Positions 9,667 through 19,347 of a DNA stretch of 64,000 nt are shown piece by piece. The DNA comes from Methylohalobius crimeensis 10Ki (GTDB lineage: Bacteria > Pseudomonadota > Gammaproteobacteria > Methylococcales > Methylothermaceae). Within the stretch, counting starts at the first letter, position 1. Every line of letters starts with the position of its first letter. The position numbers were made by a program, and so were the translations under genes. Location of the stretch: positions 186,001 to 250,000 of the forward strand of contig NZ_ATXB01000002.1 in assembly GCF_000421465.1 (NCBI RefSeq), in the 5' to 3' direction. The notes below the pieces were generated by a model. It ran no database searches, had not been told where the DNA came from, and worked only from the letters and a program-made list of their open reading frames with translations.

Positions 9667-12600
9667 TTGAAGCGATCATCAAACGCGGCACCCTGCTCGC
9701 CATCGGCGTTCTGGTTCTTCTGATGTTGGGAGCGATCGCCGTGTTTCGCATCCCCGTGCAAATGATCCCGGACCTGGAAGTGCGGGTGATCTCCGTTCAC
9801 ACGGTTTGGCCGGGGGCCACTCCCCGGGATGTGGAGAAAGAGATCCTCATCGAGCAGGAAAAATATTTGCGCAACCTGCCCAGTCTGCAGCGAATCGTCT
9901 CCACCGCCTCCACCGGCGAGGCCCATATCGAACTGGAATTTGCCTTCGGGGTCGACCTCAACGAGGCCCTGATCCGAGCGAACAACGCTCTGAGTCAGGT
10001 ACCCGCCTATCCGGAAAATGTGGACGAGCCGCGCCTGTATACCAGCTCCTTCTCCAACAACGCCTTTATGTTTTTCCGGGTAGAGCCCCTGCCGGGCAAC
10101 CCCAAAGGGGTCGACATGGACCTGATGCGCGATTTCATTAAGGACCATGTAGCCACCCGCATCGCCCGCGTGCCCGGAGTTTCCGAGGTCAGTATTCACG
10201 GCGGCGCCGAACGCCAGATCCAGATCCGGGTGGATCCGGCGCGGTTGGCCGACCGGGGCATCACCTTGACCGAACTTCGGGACGCCATCCGCGCCCGAAA
10301 CCGGGATATTTCCGGAGGAGATATCGACAGCGGCAAACGACGCTATCTCTTGCGTACGGTGGGACGGTTCGATGACTTGCAAGAGATCGAAAATCTGCTG
10401 ATTCGACGCCAGGGCGATTCCATCACCCGCCTCAAGGATGTGGCCGAGATCCGCCTGGATCACTTCGAAATCGTCTCCGAATCCTTCCTCAACGGTCAAC
10501 CGGTGATCTTCATCTCCCTCCGGCGCACCACCGGCTCCAACGTGATCGCCATCAAGGACGCCGTGATGCCGCTGATGAAAGAAATCAGCCGGGACCTGCT
10601 GGAACCGATGGGCATGCAGATGCGGCACACCGCCGACGACGTGCGCTACGTGGAAGCGTCGGTGAAAAAGGTTTGGAAGAATCTGCTGATCGGCGCCGGC
10701 CTCGCTTCGGGGGTGATGTTTTTGTTTCTCCGCTCCCTGCCCGCCACCCTGGTGGGAATGCTGGGGATTCCCATCTGCACCATCGCCGCCTTCGTCGGGC
10801 TATTGCTCGCCGGGCGCACCATCAACGTGATCTCCCTGGCCGGGGTGGCCTTCGCCATCGGCATGACCCTGGACAACACCATCGTGGTTCTGGAAAGCAT
10901 CGAATCCCAGCGGCGCCAAGGGCTGAGCCGCTTGAAAGCCGCGGCCGCCGGGGTCCAACGGGTATGGACCGCGGTACTGGCCTCGACCCTAACCACGGTC
11001 CTGGTGTTCGCGCCGATCCTGTTTGTCCAAGAAGAGGCGGGACAGCTTTATTCCGACATCGCCATCGCCATCGCCGCCTCGATCATCGCCTCCATGCTGG
11101 TGTCGGTGACGGTCATCCCCACCGCCAGCAGCCGTTTGCCGCTGGCGGCCAAAGCCGTTTCCCCGGGAGCGGAAAGGTGGCTCAAGCAACGCATCCTGGC
11201 GGGGATCGGCTGGTTGGTGGGCAAACCCGTCCGATCGGTGCTCTGCCTGATCGGCGTGCTCGCCGCCACCCTGCTGGCGATCGCCGAATTGACTCCGCCC
11301 GCCGAATACCTTCCCGAAGGCGAAGAGCCCAAAGCGTTCGCGTCCATGATCGCTCCTCCCGGCTACAGCGCACGGACCATGAACCGGATCGCCGATGAGC
11401 TGAACACCGCCTTTCTGCCCTATCTCGACGACGACCCGGAGCAATTCGCTCGGGGAGAAACCGAAGTCCCCGCCCTGGCCTACATGATCCTTTGGACCCA
11501 GCCCCAGCTTCTTCGGATAATTGCGGAAACCAAGGACCCCGGTCAGATCGGTCGAATGATGAAGATCGTGGACGAGAAATTCCGGGAATATCCCGGCATG
11601 CGCGCCTTCTCCAGCCAAGGATCGATCATTACCAGCAACAATGGCGGCACCCGCAGCGTCAACGTGGATATCAGCGGCAGCAACCTGCAAGCCATCTACG
11701 GGGTCGCCTCCCGCGTCTACCGGCGCGCGAAAGAGATTTTCAACCACCCCCGGATCAATTCCGACCCTTCTTCGCTGATCTTGGGACAACCGCTTCTGGA
11801 AATCCGGCCCAAGTGGGAGCGTGCCGCCGAATTGGGACTCGACGTGGAGGATATCGGCTACACCGTGTCCGCCTTTACCGACGGTACCTACGTGGATGAA
11901 TACTTTCTGGGCGACGACAAGATCGATATGTATATCTACAGCGATCAAGGCCCGATCACCGACTTGGATCAGATCCCCACCCTGCCCATCTACACCCCCC
12001 GGGACACGGTGATTCCGATGGGCGCGGTCACCGATCTGGTGGAAACGGTGGATACCGATACCATCCGCCGCGTCGACGGACGCCGCACCCTCACCGTGCG
12101 CATCATTCCGCCCCGCGAGATCGCCTTCGAGACCGCCATCGACACCGTCAAAAAAGACCTGATCCAATCTCTCAAAAACAAAAGCCGGGTACCGCCCGGC
12201 GTGACGCTGACCATCACCGGCGCCAGCGATCAATTGGATGCCACCCGGGAAGCCTTGTCGGAAAACTTCATCATCGCGATTCTCCTCAGCTACCTCTTGC
12301 TGGTGGCGATTTTCTCCCACTGGGGCTATCCCTTCGTGATCATGACCACGGTACCCCTCGGCATCGCCGGCGGCATCATCGGATTGTGGCTCATGAACGT
12401 GGTCGGCGCGCAATTGCCCTTGCTGGGGCTGGCCCCCCTTAGCCAGCCCTTCGATATGATCACCATGCTGGGCTTTCTGATTCTGGTGGGAACGGTGGTG
12501 AACAACCCCATCCTGATCGTCGATCAGGCCCTGACCAATTTGCGCGAACAAGCCATGCAACCGGAAGAGGCGGTACGCGCCGCCGTCGAATCGCGCCTCA

Positions 12601-12821
12601 GGCCGATCCTGATGTCCATGATCACCACCGTCTTCGGCCTGGCCCCGCTGGTCTTCATCCCCGGCGCCGGCACCGAACTCTACCGGGGCGTCGGCGCGAT
12701 CGTCCTGTTCGGACTGTTCTTCGCCACCCTGGTGACGCTGGTGTTCCTGCCTTCCTTGCTGGTGACCCTCTTCCATATCCGGCACCGGTTCATGACCGCC
12801 CGATCCAGCTCGAATTCATAG
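9663..12821 (+). CDS. RND efflux inner-membrane transporter (1052 aa)
   Basis: A proton-driven efflux pump of the AcrB/HAE superfamily. It has twelve predicted membrane helices, with TM1 at the N-terminus (TLLAIGVLVLLMLGAIAVF) and two large periplasmic porter loops. In TM4 the proton-relay aspartate pair of AcrB (Asp-Asp) reads Asp-Asn here (GMTLDNTIVVLE), so one acidic residue is kept. It is translationally coupled to the adaptor by an ATGA overlap. The substrate is unknown: it lacks the methionine-rich signature I would expect for a metal pump, and the general sequence resembles poorly characterised RND proteins of environmental proteobacteria. Confidence 0.93.
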   Translation: MIEAIIKRGTLLAIGVLVLLMLGAIAVFRIPVQMIPDLEVRVISVHTVWPGATPRDVEKEILIEQEKYLRNLPSLQRIVSTASTGEAHIELEFAFGVDLNEALIRANNALSQVPAYPENVDEPRLYTSSFSNNAFMFFRVEPLPGNPKGVDMDLMRDFIKDHVATRIARVPGVSEVSIHGGAERQIQIRVDPARLADRGITLTELRDAIRARNRDISGGDIDSGKRRYLLRTVGRFDDLQEIENLLIRRQGDSITRLKDVAEIRLDHFEIVSESFLNGQPVIFISLRRTTGSNVIAIKDAVMPLMKEISRDLLEPMGMQMRHTADDVRYVEASVKKVWKNLLIGAGLASGVMFLFLRSLPATLVGMLGIPICTIAAFVGLLLAGRTINVISLAGVAFAIGMTLDNTIVVLESIESQRRQGLSRLKAAAAGVQRVWTAVLASTLTTVLVFAPILFVQEEAGQLYSDIAIAIAASIIASMLVSVTVIPTASSRLPLAAKAVSPGAERWLKQRILAGIGWLVGKPVRSVLCLIGVLAATLLAIAELTPPAEYLPEGEEPKAFASMIAPPGYSARTMNRIADELNTAFLPYLDDDPEQFARGETEVPALAYMILWTQPQLLRIIAETKDPGQIGRMMKIVDEKFREYPGMRAFSSQGSIITSNNGGTRSVNVDISGSNLQAIYGVASRVYRRAKEIFNHPRINSDPSSLILGQPLLEIRPKWERAAELGLDVEDIGYTVSAFTDGTYVDEYFLGDDKIDMYIYSDQGPITDLDQIPTLPIYTPRDTVIPMGAVTDLVETVDTDTIRRVDGRRTLTVRIIPPREIAFETAIDTVKKDLIQSLKNKSRVPPGVTLTITGASDQLDATREALSENFIIAILLSYLLLVAIFSHWGYPFVIMTTVPLGIAGGIIGLWLMNVVGAQLPLLGLAPLSQPFDMITMLGFLILVGTVVNNPILIVDQALTNLREQAMQPEEAVRAAVESRLRPILMSMITTVFGLAPLVFIPGAGTELYRGVGAIVLFGLFFATLVTLVFLPSLLVTLFHIRHRFMTARSSSNS

Positions 12822-12900
12822 CATGGCGATGCGAGCGCCGCTCCCGGTGAGAGTTTCCACTTACCACACGCGGGCCCCGTTGAAAGCTTGTCCTCGGCGG

Positions 12901-12932
12901 GAATTTTGATTAATGTACGCTTATCAAAATTC
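12901..12932. promoter_or_regulatory. Perfect 10-bp palindrome upstream of umuD (probable operator)
   Basis: GAATTTTGAT at 12901-12910 is the exact inverted complement of ATCAAAATTC at 12923-12932, with a 12-bp spacer. It lies 16 bp before the preferred umuD start at 12949 and overlaps the alternative upstream ATG (12913), which argues for the 12949 start. It does not match the usual enterobacterial LexA box (CTGT-N8-ACAG), so the binding protein may be a divergent LexA or a local repressor. Confidence 0.6.
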
Positions 12933-12948
12933 CTTGAGAAATGTCCCC

Positions 12949-13530
12949 ATGTCCGAGAAAAAAGCAAATCGACGCGGCGGCGCCCGCCCGGGCGCCGGCA
13001 GGAAGCCCTGCACCGGCCCCTACGGCGAGCCCACCCGGGCAATCCGGGTGCCGGTGAGCGCACTGCCGGTCCTCAAGGCCTGGCTGGCCGCCAAAGGGAA
13101 AGCCCCTCCCGCCAGAAGTTGCTTGCCCGCCCCGGCACCGGCCGGGCATCACTTGCCTTTGTACGGTTCCAAGGTGCCGGCGGGATTCCCCTCCCCCGCC
13201 GACGATCATCAGGAAGATGGTCTCGACCTGAACCAGCATTTGGTCAAGCATCCGGCGGCCACTTTCTTCGTCCGGGTGGAAGGCGATTCCATGACCGGAG
13301 CGGGCATTCATCACGGCGATTTGCTGGTGGTGGACCGGGCCCTGGAGCCCAAATCGGGCAGCATCGTGGTGGCGGCGGTCAACGGGGAACTGACGGTGAA
13401 GCGGCTCAAGGTCGAAGGGGAGCGTCTCTGGCTGATGCCGGAGCATCCGGATTTCAAGCCCTTGGAAATCGGCGAGGGCATGGAATTCCTGATCTGGGGC
13501 GTGGTGGCCCATGCCGTCCGCTCGTTCTGA
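12949..13530 (+). CDS. umuD: UmuD-like S24 autopeptidase, DNA polymerase V accessory subunit (193 aa)
   Basis: A self-cleaving SOS protein. After RecA-stimulated autocleavage the C-terminal part joins UmuC in translesion synthesis. The cleavage dipeptide is Ala78-Gly79 (KVPAGFPSP), followed by the catalytic serine in EGDSMTG (Ser114) and the catalytic lysine in ELTVKRLKV (Lys151). The basic N-terminal extension ([13 protein letters not shown]) is longer than in E. coli UmuD and is common in environmental homologues. ATG 12949 is chosen because the earlier ATG lies inside the palindromic operator. The 3' end overlaps umuC by 20 bp. Confidence 0.93.
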   Translation: MSEKKANRRGGARPGAGRKPCTGPYGEPTRAIRVPVSALPVLKAWLAAKGKAPPARSCLPAPAPAGHHLPLYGSKVPAGFPSPADDHQEDGLDLNQHLVKHPAATFFVRVEGDSMTGAGIHHGDLLVVDRALEPKSGSIVVAAVNGELTVKRLKVEGERLWLMPEHPDFKPLEIGEGMEFLIWGVVAHAVRSF

Positions 13531-14803
13531 CCGCTTCGCCCTGGTCGACTGCAACAACTTCTACGCCTCCTGCGAGCGCGTGTTTCAACCCCGCCTGGAC
13601 GGCCGGCCGGTGGTGGTCCTCTCCAACAACGACGGCTGCGTGATCGCGCGCAGCCAGGAAGCCAAGGCGCTGGGAATTCCCATGGGGGCGCCCTGTTTCA
13701 AGATCGAGCCTCTCATCCGACAAAACGAGGTAGCCGTATTCTCGTCCAATTACGCCCTCTACGGAGATATATCCCGACGGGTCATGCAAGTGCTGGCCGA
13801 ATTCGCCCCCCGCATCGAAATCTATTCCATCGACGAGTGCTTTCTGGACCTGGCCGGAATGCCGGAGGACTTGACCGCCTACGCCCTGGAAATCGCCCGA
13901 ACCGTGCGGCAGTGGACCGGCATTCCCGTCTCCATCGGCATCGGCCCCACCAAGACCCTGGCCAAAATCGCCAATCGCCTGGCCAAGCGAGGCGGCAGCC
14001 CGGACGGTCCCGCGCTGGACTGGGAACGCTTGCCCTCGCCCGAATCGGCGCTCGCGGCGGTGCAGGTGGAGAACGTGTGGGGCATTGCCGGACGCTGGGG
14101 GGAGCGACTTCGAGCGCTGGGCATCGACCACGCTCAAGCCTTGCGCGAAGCCGACCCGAAACGGCTCCGGCGGCATTTCGGCGTGGTGATGGAGCGCATC
14201 GGCCGGGAACTACGCGGGGTCTCCTGCCTCCCGCTGGAAACCGTGCCGCCGCCTCGAAAGCAAATCCTCAGCTCACGCAGCTTCGGCCAGAGGCTCACCG
14301 AATTCGACGATCTACGCGCGGCGGTGACCGCATTCACCGCCCGCGCCGGAGAGAAGCTTCGCGGCCAGGAACTGTGCGCTCAGGCCCTGACCGTCTTCCT
14401 TCACACCAGCCCGTTCGATTCCCGCCAACCCTACTGCGCCAACGCCCGTACCCTCGCCTTCGAGCGCCCCACCCAAAATACCGGCGACCTGATCCGCGCC
14501 GCCGTGCGGGGACTGACGCAAATCCACCGGCCCGGCCCGGCCTATCAAAAAGCCGGGGTGATACTGTTGGATCTGGTGCCCGCCGGCATCGGGCAGGACA
14601 CCCTATTCGACGCCGAAACCGAACGCCCCCGGCGATCCGAGCATTTGATGACGGTTCTGGATGACATCAACCGCCGCTACGGCCGCCAGACCCTCCATTA
14701 TGCCGGCGAGGCCTTGAGCGGCCGCTGGCGCATGCGCCAGACGCTAAAATCGCCAAGCTACACGACCCGCTGGAAGGCGTTGCCGGTGGTGCACGCGAAT
14801 TAA
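13511..14803 (+). CDS. umuC: Y-family DNA polymerase V catalytic subunit UmuC (430 aa)
   Basis: An error-prone translesion polymerase. The N-terminal metal-binding motif [14 protein letters not shown] and the catalytic [10 protein letters not shown] motif (the SIDE signature) are intact. The helix-hairpin-helix and little-finger regions follow, and a C-terminal UmuC-specific DUF4113 tail ([20 protein letters not shown] and SPSYTTRW) is present. The length matches the family (about 420-430). It overlaps umuD and shares its promoter/operator, so damage-inducible expression is expected. Confidence 0.95.
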   Translation: MPSARSDRFALVDCNNFYASCERVFQPRLDGRPVVVLSNNDGCVIARSQEAKALGIPMGAPCFKIEPLIRQNEVAVFSSNYALYGDISRRVMQVLAEFAPRIEIYSIDECFLDLAGMPEDLTAYALEIARTVRQWTGIPVSIGIGPTKTLAKIANRLAKRGGSPDGPALDWERLPSPESALAAVQVENVWGIAGRWGERLRALGIDHAQALREADPKRLRRHFGVVMERIGRELRGVSCLPLETVPPPRKQILSSRSFGQRLTEFDDLRAAVTAFTARAGEKLRGQELCAQALTVFLHTSPFDSRQPYCANARTLAFERPTQNTGDLIRAAVRGLTQIHRPGPAYQKAGVILLDLVPAGIGQDTLFDAETERPRRSEHLMTVLDDINRRYGRQTLHYAGEALSGRWRMRQTLKSPSYTTRWKALPVVHAN

Positions 14804-14818
14804 GTCGTTAGTTTAGAC

Positions 14819-15160
14819 ATGACAGACACACCCAAAAACCTGTTCGCCCATCTCCCCGATACGTTGCCGGAAGAATGGTTCCAAGCGCTGCTATCGGGGA
14901 ACCGGTTCACGCTCGAGCGCATCGTCTCCCTGGGCCACGCCACCCCGGCCGGACAATGGTACGACCAGGCCCGGCACGAATGGGTCGTGCTCCTGTCCGG
15001 TTCGGCGGGTGTGTATTTCGAGGGAGACGAGAGCGTACAAACGCTGCATCCCGGCGACTACGTCCATATCCCTGCCCATCGGCGCCATCGGGTTGAATGG
15101 ACCGACCCGAAGGAAAAAACCGTCTGGCTGGCGCTTCACTACGAAACCGACGCGGGGTGA
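14819..15160 (+). CDS. Cupin-domain protein (113 aa)
   Basis: A small single-cupin protein. The two metal-binding cupin motifs are visible: ARHEWVVLLSGSAGVYFEGD (first motif variant) and HPGDYVHIPAHRRHRVEW (second motif with His residues). Proteins of this type are usually cytoplasmic metal-dependent isomerases, dioxygenases or sugar-binding proteins; the substrate cannot be told. It starts 15 bp after umuC stops and may be read through from it, although a functional link is doubtful. Confidence 0.8.
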   Translation: MTDTPKNLFAHLPDTLPEEWFQALLSGNRFTLERIVSLGHATPAGQWYDQARHEWVVLLSGSAGVYFEGDESVQTLHPGDYVHIPAHRRHRVEWTDPKEKTVWLALHYETDAG

Positions 15161-15301
15161 GGCAAGCTTGCCGCGCTGGGGTTCTCGCACAATTGCACTA
15201 TACTGGAACCCTAACCTTCAATCTTCGTCGCCCGAAGCTTCCGATGGACCTTTCAGAAACAATTGACGTACTCCTCTCCCTGAAGGAAGAGGATTCCGGG
15301 T

Positions 15302-16081
15302 TCAAACAGCGATCGCCCCGGAGGGTCTTACGTCGCCTAGCCCGAGAGAAGACGCCCCTTCTCTGAAAATATTGAGGGCCGCATTGCGATCCCGATCATG
15401 GACCGTGCCGCAAGCGCATCGCCAACGCCGATCCTTGAGGTCCAGCGCCTCGTTGACCGTCCCGCAGGCGCTACACATTCTGCTCGACGGGAACCATCGG
15501 TCGATGTGGTGAACGACCGACCCGGCCTTCCCGGCTTGGGGGTGGAGGATGCGGACGAACTCGGAGAATCCGAGGTCCCCGACCTTCTTTCCCCACAATC
15601 GCTGCATTGGTTTCAGGTTCAGGTCTTCAAGGAAGAGGTGGTCGTACCGGAGCGCCAATCGTCTTGCGAGCTTGAAGTGGTGGTCCCGGCGCTGATTGGC
15701 GATACGCTTGTGGACGCGGGCGAGCGCCATCCGGGCCTTCCGGCGGTTGTTACTCCCTTTCTGCTTGGAAGAGAGCTTCTTGCCGGCCCGGCGGATGGCC
15801 TTGCGTCCCTCGCGGTAGAACAACGGGGAGACCTCCTCGCTTCCATCGCTGAACGTGAGAAAGGTCTTCAAGCCGAAATCCGCGCCCGCGCTTTCACCCG
15901 ACACGACGCGGTGGTTCGGCCGATCTTCGATCTCGCAGGAGAAGAAAACATAGAGGTCTCCCAACGGGTCCCGTTTGATGGTGACGGTTTTTACCGCCCC
16001 CTCGATCTCACGGGACGTGCTATCCAAGGTCGAATCATATTTTGTTTTCGTTATTACCTCATTCCTGAGTGGTGCGCGCAA
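15302..16081 (-). pseudogene. TnpB (IS200/IS605 OrfB) nuclease, N-terminally truncated
   Basis: The RuvC-like nuclease core of TnpB is recognisable: SAGADFGLKT (first Asp), HLFLEDLNL (Glu), a zinc ribbon CSACGTVNEALDLKDRRWRC with a second CxC pair, and HDRDRNAALNI (last Asp). The total is 259 residues against about 360-420 for complete proteins, so roughly the first 100-130 residues (the wedge/REC part that binds RNA) are missing and the frame begins abruptly. No tnpA is nearby. The protein is probably an inactive relic even though all catalytic residues survive. Confidence 0.75.
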
Positions 16082-16562
16082 CTATAGGAAAAACGGCTCA
16101 GTGGAACAACCAGCGCAATGAATGCCGTCACTTGCAAAATGATTCTATCAAGCACACGGTTTCAAGGCCGAACATTGCGGTTTCTCCGCAGATGGAGCTA
16201 TTGGGCTGACGGAAAGGTGCAGACGAGCGTGAATTTTGCGTGAATCAGTCCCGTTCAGTTGGGCGATGCGTGCAAGAGGTGTCCCCCTAACTTATTGAAG
16301 GTTAAGGGCTCAAATAGGCAGCACCGAACTGAAAATATATCCCTTGACGCCAGCTTGTTTTTCCGGTAAAGCATAACTGTTTTCAGATGAATTCTTCAGA
16401 TCAATTATTATTTGTTTATCGGCAAACACCTCCTGACGGAGGTCCGAAACCGTTTATCCAGCGAGTGCCTGGGGACGTATTGAGCCCAACCCGAGGGACG
16501 CTCCTCCCGCGATTGAAGTCGCAGGTTTCCGCGCCTGTGCTAATTCGAAATGGAGATTTTTT
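16082..16562. other. Gene-free leader of the nitrile hydratase operon
   Basis: About 480 bp without a convincing gene separate the TnpB relic and the activator gene. It contains a small perfect hairpin, ACCTCC-TGAC-GGAGGT (16428-16443), and an AT-rich stretch at 16375-16425. A GGAG ribosome-binding site (16552 region) precedes the ATG at 16563. The promoter probably lies in this interval, but I cannot place it. Confidence 0.4.
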
Positions 16563-17546
16563 ATGAAGAAAATCCCGGTAACCGTTCTTACAGGCTATCT
16601 AGGGGCGGGGAAAACCACCCTTCTTAACCGAGTCCTCTCTGCCAAACACGACAAGAAGTTTGCTGTCATCATCAACGAGTTTGGTGAGGTGGGGATTGAT
16701 AGTCGTTTGGTGGTCAGTGCCGACGAAGAAATTATCGTGATGAATAATGGGTGCATCTGTTGCACAGTGCGCGGCGATTTGATCCGGACCCTGGAGAATC
16801 TCTTCGAGCGCGAAGGCGACCTTGACCATGTTCTGATCGAGACAACGGGCCTCGCCGACCCTGGCCCCGTGCTTCAGACTTTCTTGGTCGATGTCTCCAT
16901 GCGCGAGAGGCTTACCCTGGATGCTCTGATTGCGGTGGTCGATGCCAAGCACATCTCACTTCACTGGGATAGCGACGAGGCCGTAGAGCAGATCGCCTTC
17001 GCCGACGTCATCCTGGTCAACAAAACGGATCTTGTGACCGAGGCCGCCGTCGACGAGTTGGAGCAGCGCATACGCGCCATCAACGCTATCGCAAAGATCT
17101 ATCGCACTAGAGATTGTGACATCGACTTTGGAACGATTCTTGACGTTAATGCTTTCGACCTGGCGAACGCCCTGCGCATCGACCCCGATCTGCTGAGCGA
17201 AGACACGCACGCGCACGACGAATCAGTGACGTCGATCGCCATCACCGGATCTGGCGCGATCGACGGCAACCAATTGAACCGCTGGTTGAACGAACTCGTG
17301 CAGGCCAGAGGGCCTGACATCTTCCGCATCAAGGGGATACTGGAGCTGGAAGATGAAGATCGGCGTTTCGTACTGCACGGCGTGCATATGACGCTTGAAG
17401 GCCGGCCCGGCCGCGCGTGGCAGCCCGGTGAGGCACGCAGGAACGAGCTGGTTTTCATCGGACGCCACCTGGATGAGTCAGAGTTGAGAAAGGGATTCGA
17501 GGCGTGTCTCAGTCTCCCCGATTTTCTACTCTCAGCAACGTCGTGA
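16563..17546 (+). CDS. COG0523/CobW-family GTPase, nitrile hydratase activator (P47K type, 327 aa)
   Basis: A G3E-family metal-insertion GTPase. The P-loop GYLGAGKTTLLNR begins near residue 11, the metal-binding CxCC motif is NNGCICCTVRGDL (about residue 62), and NKTD is the guanine-specificity motif. The CobW C-terminal domain follows, with a terminal region rich in Glu and Arg. It stands 12 bp upstream of the nitrile hydratase beta gene, so its role is inferred to be delivery or insertion of the active-site metal into the alpha subunit. In many operons this activator lies downstream of the structural genes; here it is first. Confidence 0.9.
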   Translation: MKKIPVTVLTGYLGAGKTTLLNRVLSAKHDKKFAVIINEFGEVGIDSRLVVSADEEIIVMNNGCICCTVRGDLIRTLENLFEREGDLDHVLIETTGLADPGPVLQTFLVDVSMRERLTLDALIAVVDAKHISLHWDSDEAVEQIAFADVILVNKTDLVTEAAVDELEQRIRAINAIAKIYRTRDCDIDFGTILDVNAFDLANALRIDPDLLSEDTHAHDESVTSIAITGSGAIDGNQLNRWLNELVQARGPDIFRIKGILELEDEDRRFVLHGVHMTLEGRPGRAWQPGEARRNELVFIGRHLDESELRKGFEACLSLPDFLLSATS

Positions 17547-17558
17547 TGGGGAAGGAAC

Positions 17559-18275
17559 ATGAAACTGCAGCACAATCTAGGTGGGCTCGAAGGGCTCGGG
17601 TCCTTGCAATTCGACAAGCATGTATTTTTTGAACCGTGGGAAAAGCGCATCTTTGGCATCCACGTGGCCATGATGGCCCTCAGCAATCACCTACCGGTGG
17701 CTGAGGTACCGACCCAGTTCGACAGTATGTGGACATGGGGGCATCTGCGCAAGGGCGCGGAAGCCATGAACCCGTTCGAATACTTCAAGTTCCGCTACTA
17801 CGAGAAATGGCTTGGAGGTATTTCTAGCTTCTTAGTGGGGGAGGGTTATATTTCTCATGAGGAGCTCGACCAGAAAACGAGCGAGTACCTGCAGGCACTT
17901 GATGCGCCTCTTCCCGCAGACGGGGACCCGGCAATCGACGACCAGGTTATCCGCTACCTTCGGATAGGGGATTCCCCCAAGTGCGATGTGGAGGTGAGGC
18001 CGAAATACAAGGTGGGTGATTGGGTAGTCATTAAAGATTTTCCTCCCAGCGATCACACCCGGTTGCCGGGCTACCTTCGCAACAAGGTGGGGGTAATCGA
18101 TGAGGTCTACGAGGGGGCCTACAGCTACTTTTTCCCGACGGCGGACGGCATCGGCGCCCCGATGCCCATCTATGGCGTGAAGTTCGAGCAAGCGGAACTA
18201 TGGGGCGAACTCGGTGAACCCGGCACCGTGCTGTACGCCGACCTGTTTGAAACCTACATCCAATCGACCGTGTAG
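17559..18275 (+). CDS. nthB: Nitrile hydratase beta subunit (238 aa)
   Basis: The structural subunit of nitrile hydratase, which hydrates nitriles to amides in the cytoplasm. The N-terminal helical region (EPWEKRIFGIHVAMMAL) and the C-terminal SH3-like barrel (KYKVGDWVVIKD, HTRLPGYLRNKVGVI, and a YGVKF near the end) are typical. The length of 238 residues is slightly above the usual 210-230. A strong GGAAGGA ribosome-binding site precedes the ATG. The gene order beta then alpha is the one found in cobalt-type enzymes. Confidence 0.95.
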   Translation: MKLQHNLGGLEGLGSLQFDKHVFFEPWEKRIFGIHVAMMALSNHLPVAEVPTQFDSMWTWGHLRKGAEAMNPFEYFKFRYYEKWLGGISSFLVGEGYISHEELDQKTSEYLQALDAPLPADGDPAIDDQVIRYLRIGDSPKCDVEVRPKYKVGDWVVIKDFPPSDHTRLPGYLRNKVGVIDEVYEGAYSYFFPTADGIGAPMPIYGVKFEQAELWGELGEPGTVLYADLFETYIQSTV

Positions 18276-18308
18276 AACCCGACCCCTGGAAGGAGAGGCA
18301 TTCGCATC

Positions 18309-18926
18309 ATGAGCGCGCTATTTGATTACGATGACGACCGGGAGCTAAAAAACGCCGCCCGCGTGCGGGCCTTGGAGGCGTTGTTGATAGAGAAAGGCAT
18401 CATCACCAGCGACACCGTGGATAAGGTTATCAGTTACTTTGAGACGGAGATGGGACCCTTCAACGGTGCAAAGCTTGTCGCCAAGGCGTGGGTGGACCCG
18501 GAATTCAAGAAACTCCTGGTCACAAACACGCCGGCGGCCATCGCCAAGATGGATTTTCCCCAAGGTATGGCGGGTGCCGAGGGTGAGCACATGCGAGCCG
18601 TGGAGAATACGCCTCAGGTCCACAACATTATCATCTGCACCCTCTGTTCTTGCTACCCCTGGCCGGTTCTTGGACTGCCCCCCTACTGGTACAAGGATCC
18701 CTCGTTCCGCGCCAGGGCGGCCCGGGAGCCGAGGGCCGTGCTGAAAGAATTCGGTGTAGAGCTGGACGACGATGTTGAGGTGCGGGTTTGGGACAGCAGT
18801 GCCCAGATCCGATGGTTTGTGGTCCCGCAGCGACCTTCCGGCACCGAGGGCATGACCGAGGAAGAGCTCGCATCCCTGGTGACTCCGGAGGCCATGATGG
18901 GCGTGGCGTTTGCTCAGGCGCCCTAG
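18309..18926 (+). CDS. nthA: Nitrile hydratase alpha subunit, cobalt type (205 aa)
   Basis: The catalytic subunit carrying the metal centre. The claw-setting motif is Cys110-Thr-Leu-Cys113-Ser114-Cys115 followed by YPWPVLGLPP. A threonine after the first cysteine (CTLCSC, rather than CSLCSC) is the established marker of cobalt enzymes, and two of the cysteines are normally oxidised to sulfinate and sulfenate. The length fits the family. It follows the beta gene after 33 bp and precedes a small accessory gene, forming one operon with the GTPase. Confidence 0.95.
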   Translation: MSALFDYDDDRELKNAARVRALEALLIEKGIITSDTVDKVISYFETEMGPFNGAKLVAKAWVDPEFKKLLVTNTPAAIAKMDFPQGMAGAEGEHMRAVENTPQVHNIIICTLCSCYPWPVLGLPPYWYKDPSFRARAAREPRAVLKEFGVELDDDVEVRVWDSSAQIRWFVVPQRPSGTEGMTEEELASLVTPEAMMGVAFAQAP

Positions 18927-18966
18927 CGCGAAACGAGCTGAATTAGCCATTAAGAGGAAAACCCAG

Positions 18967-19347
18967 ATGTATTTGAGATTCGAGCATTTTGCTGCCACTA
19001 GCATGCTCGGCGACAAGGCTCCACCTCCCCGGCAGAACGGAAAATTGTTCTTCGAAAATGCCTGGGAGCGGGCAGCGTTCGGGGTCGCCATCGCGTTGGC
19101 AAAGAAAGGCCATTACGAGTGGGAAGACTTTCGCCAGGAATTGATTGACGCCATCGCTGCGTGGGAGAAGGAGCACGCCCTCACGGACTCCTCGTGGGAC
19201 TACTACGAGCGTTGGTTGCAGGCGCTCGAGCGGCTCGCCACGCAGACAGGCCTCATCGATTCGCAGGAGCTGGAAAGCTACACCACCGCGCTGATCGGGG
19301 ACCAGAGGGACCCGACCCGGAGCGGAAGAACAAACGGAGGCGAGTGA
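18967..19347 (+). CDS. Nitrile hydratase accessory protein, beta-subunit N-terminal-like (126 aa)
   Basis: It resembles the N-terminal helical part of nitrile hydratase beta and the small P14K-type activator/self-subunit-swapping proteins: FFENAWERAAFGVAIALAKK, then WEDFRQELIDAIAAWE and WDYYERWLQALERLATQTG. Such proteins escort the alpha subunit during cobalt loading. ATG 18967 is chosen because GAGGA sits 8 bp upstream; the frame extends further but without a ribosome-binding site. It is the last gene of the operon. Confidence 0.8.
   Translation: MYLRFEHFAATSMLGDKAPPPRQNGKLFFENAWERAAFGVAIALAKKGHYEWEDFRQELIDAIAAWEKEHALTDSSWDYYERWLQALERLATQTGLIDSQELESYTTALIGDQRDPTRSGRTNGGE

Noticed and set aside
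10989..12785. 598-aa open frame on the minus strand
   Set aside because: It is a shadow of the RND transporter gene, rich in Gly, His and Gln with no domain.
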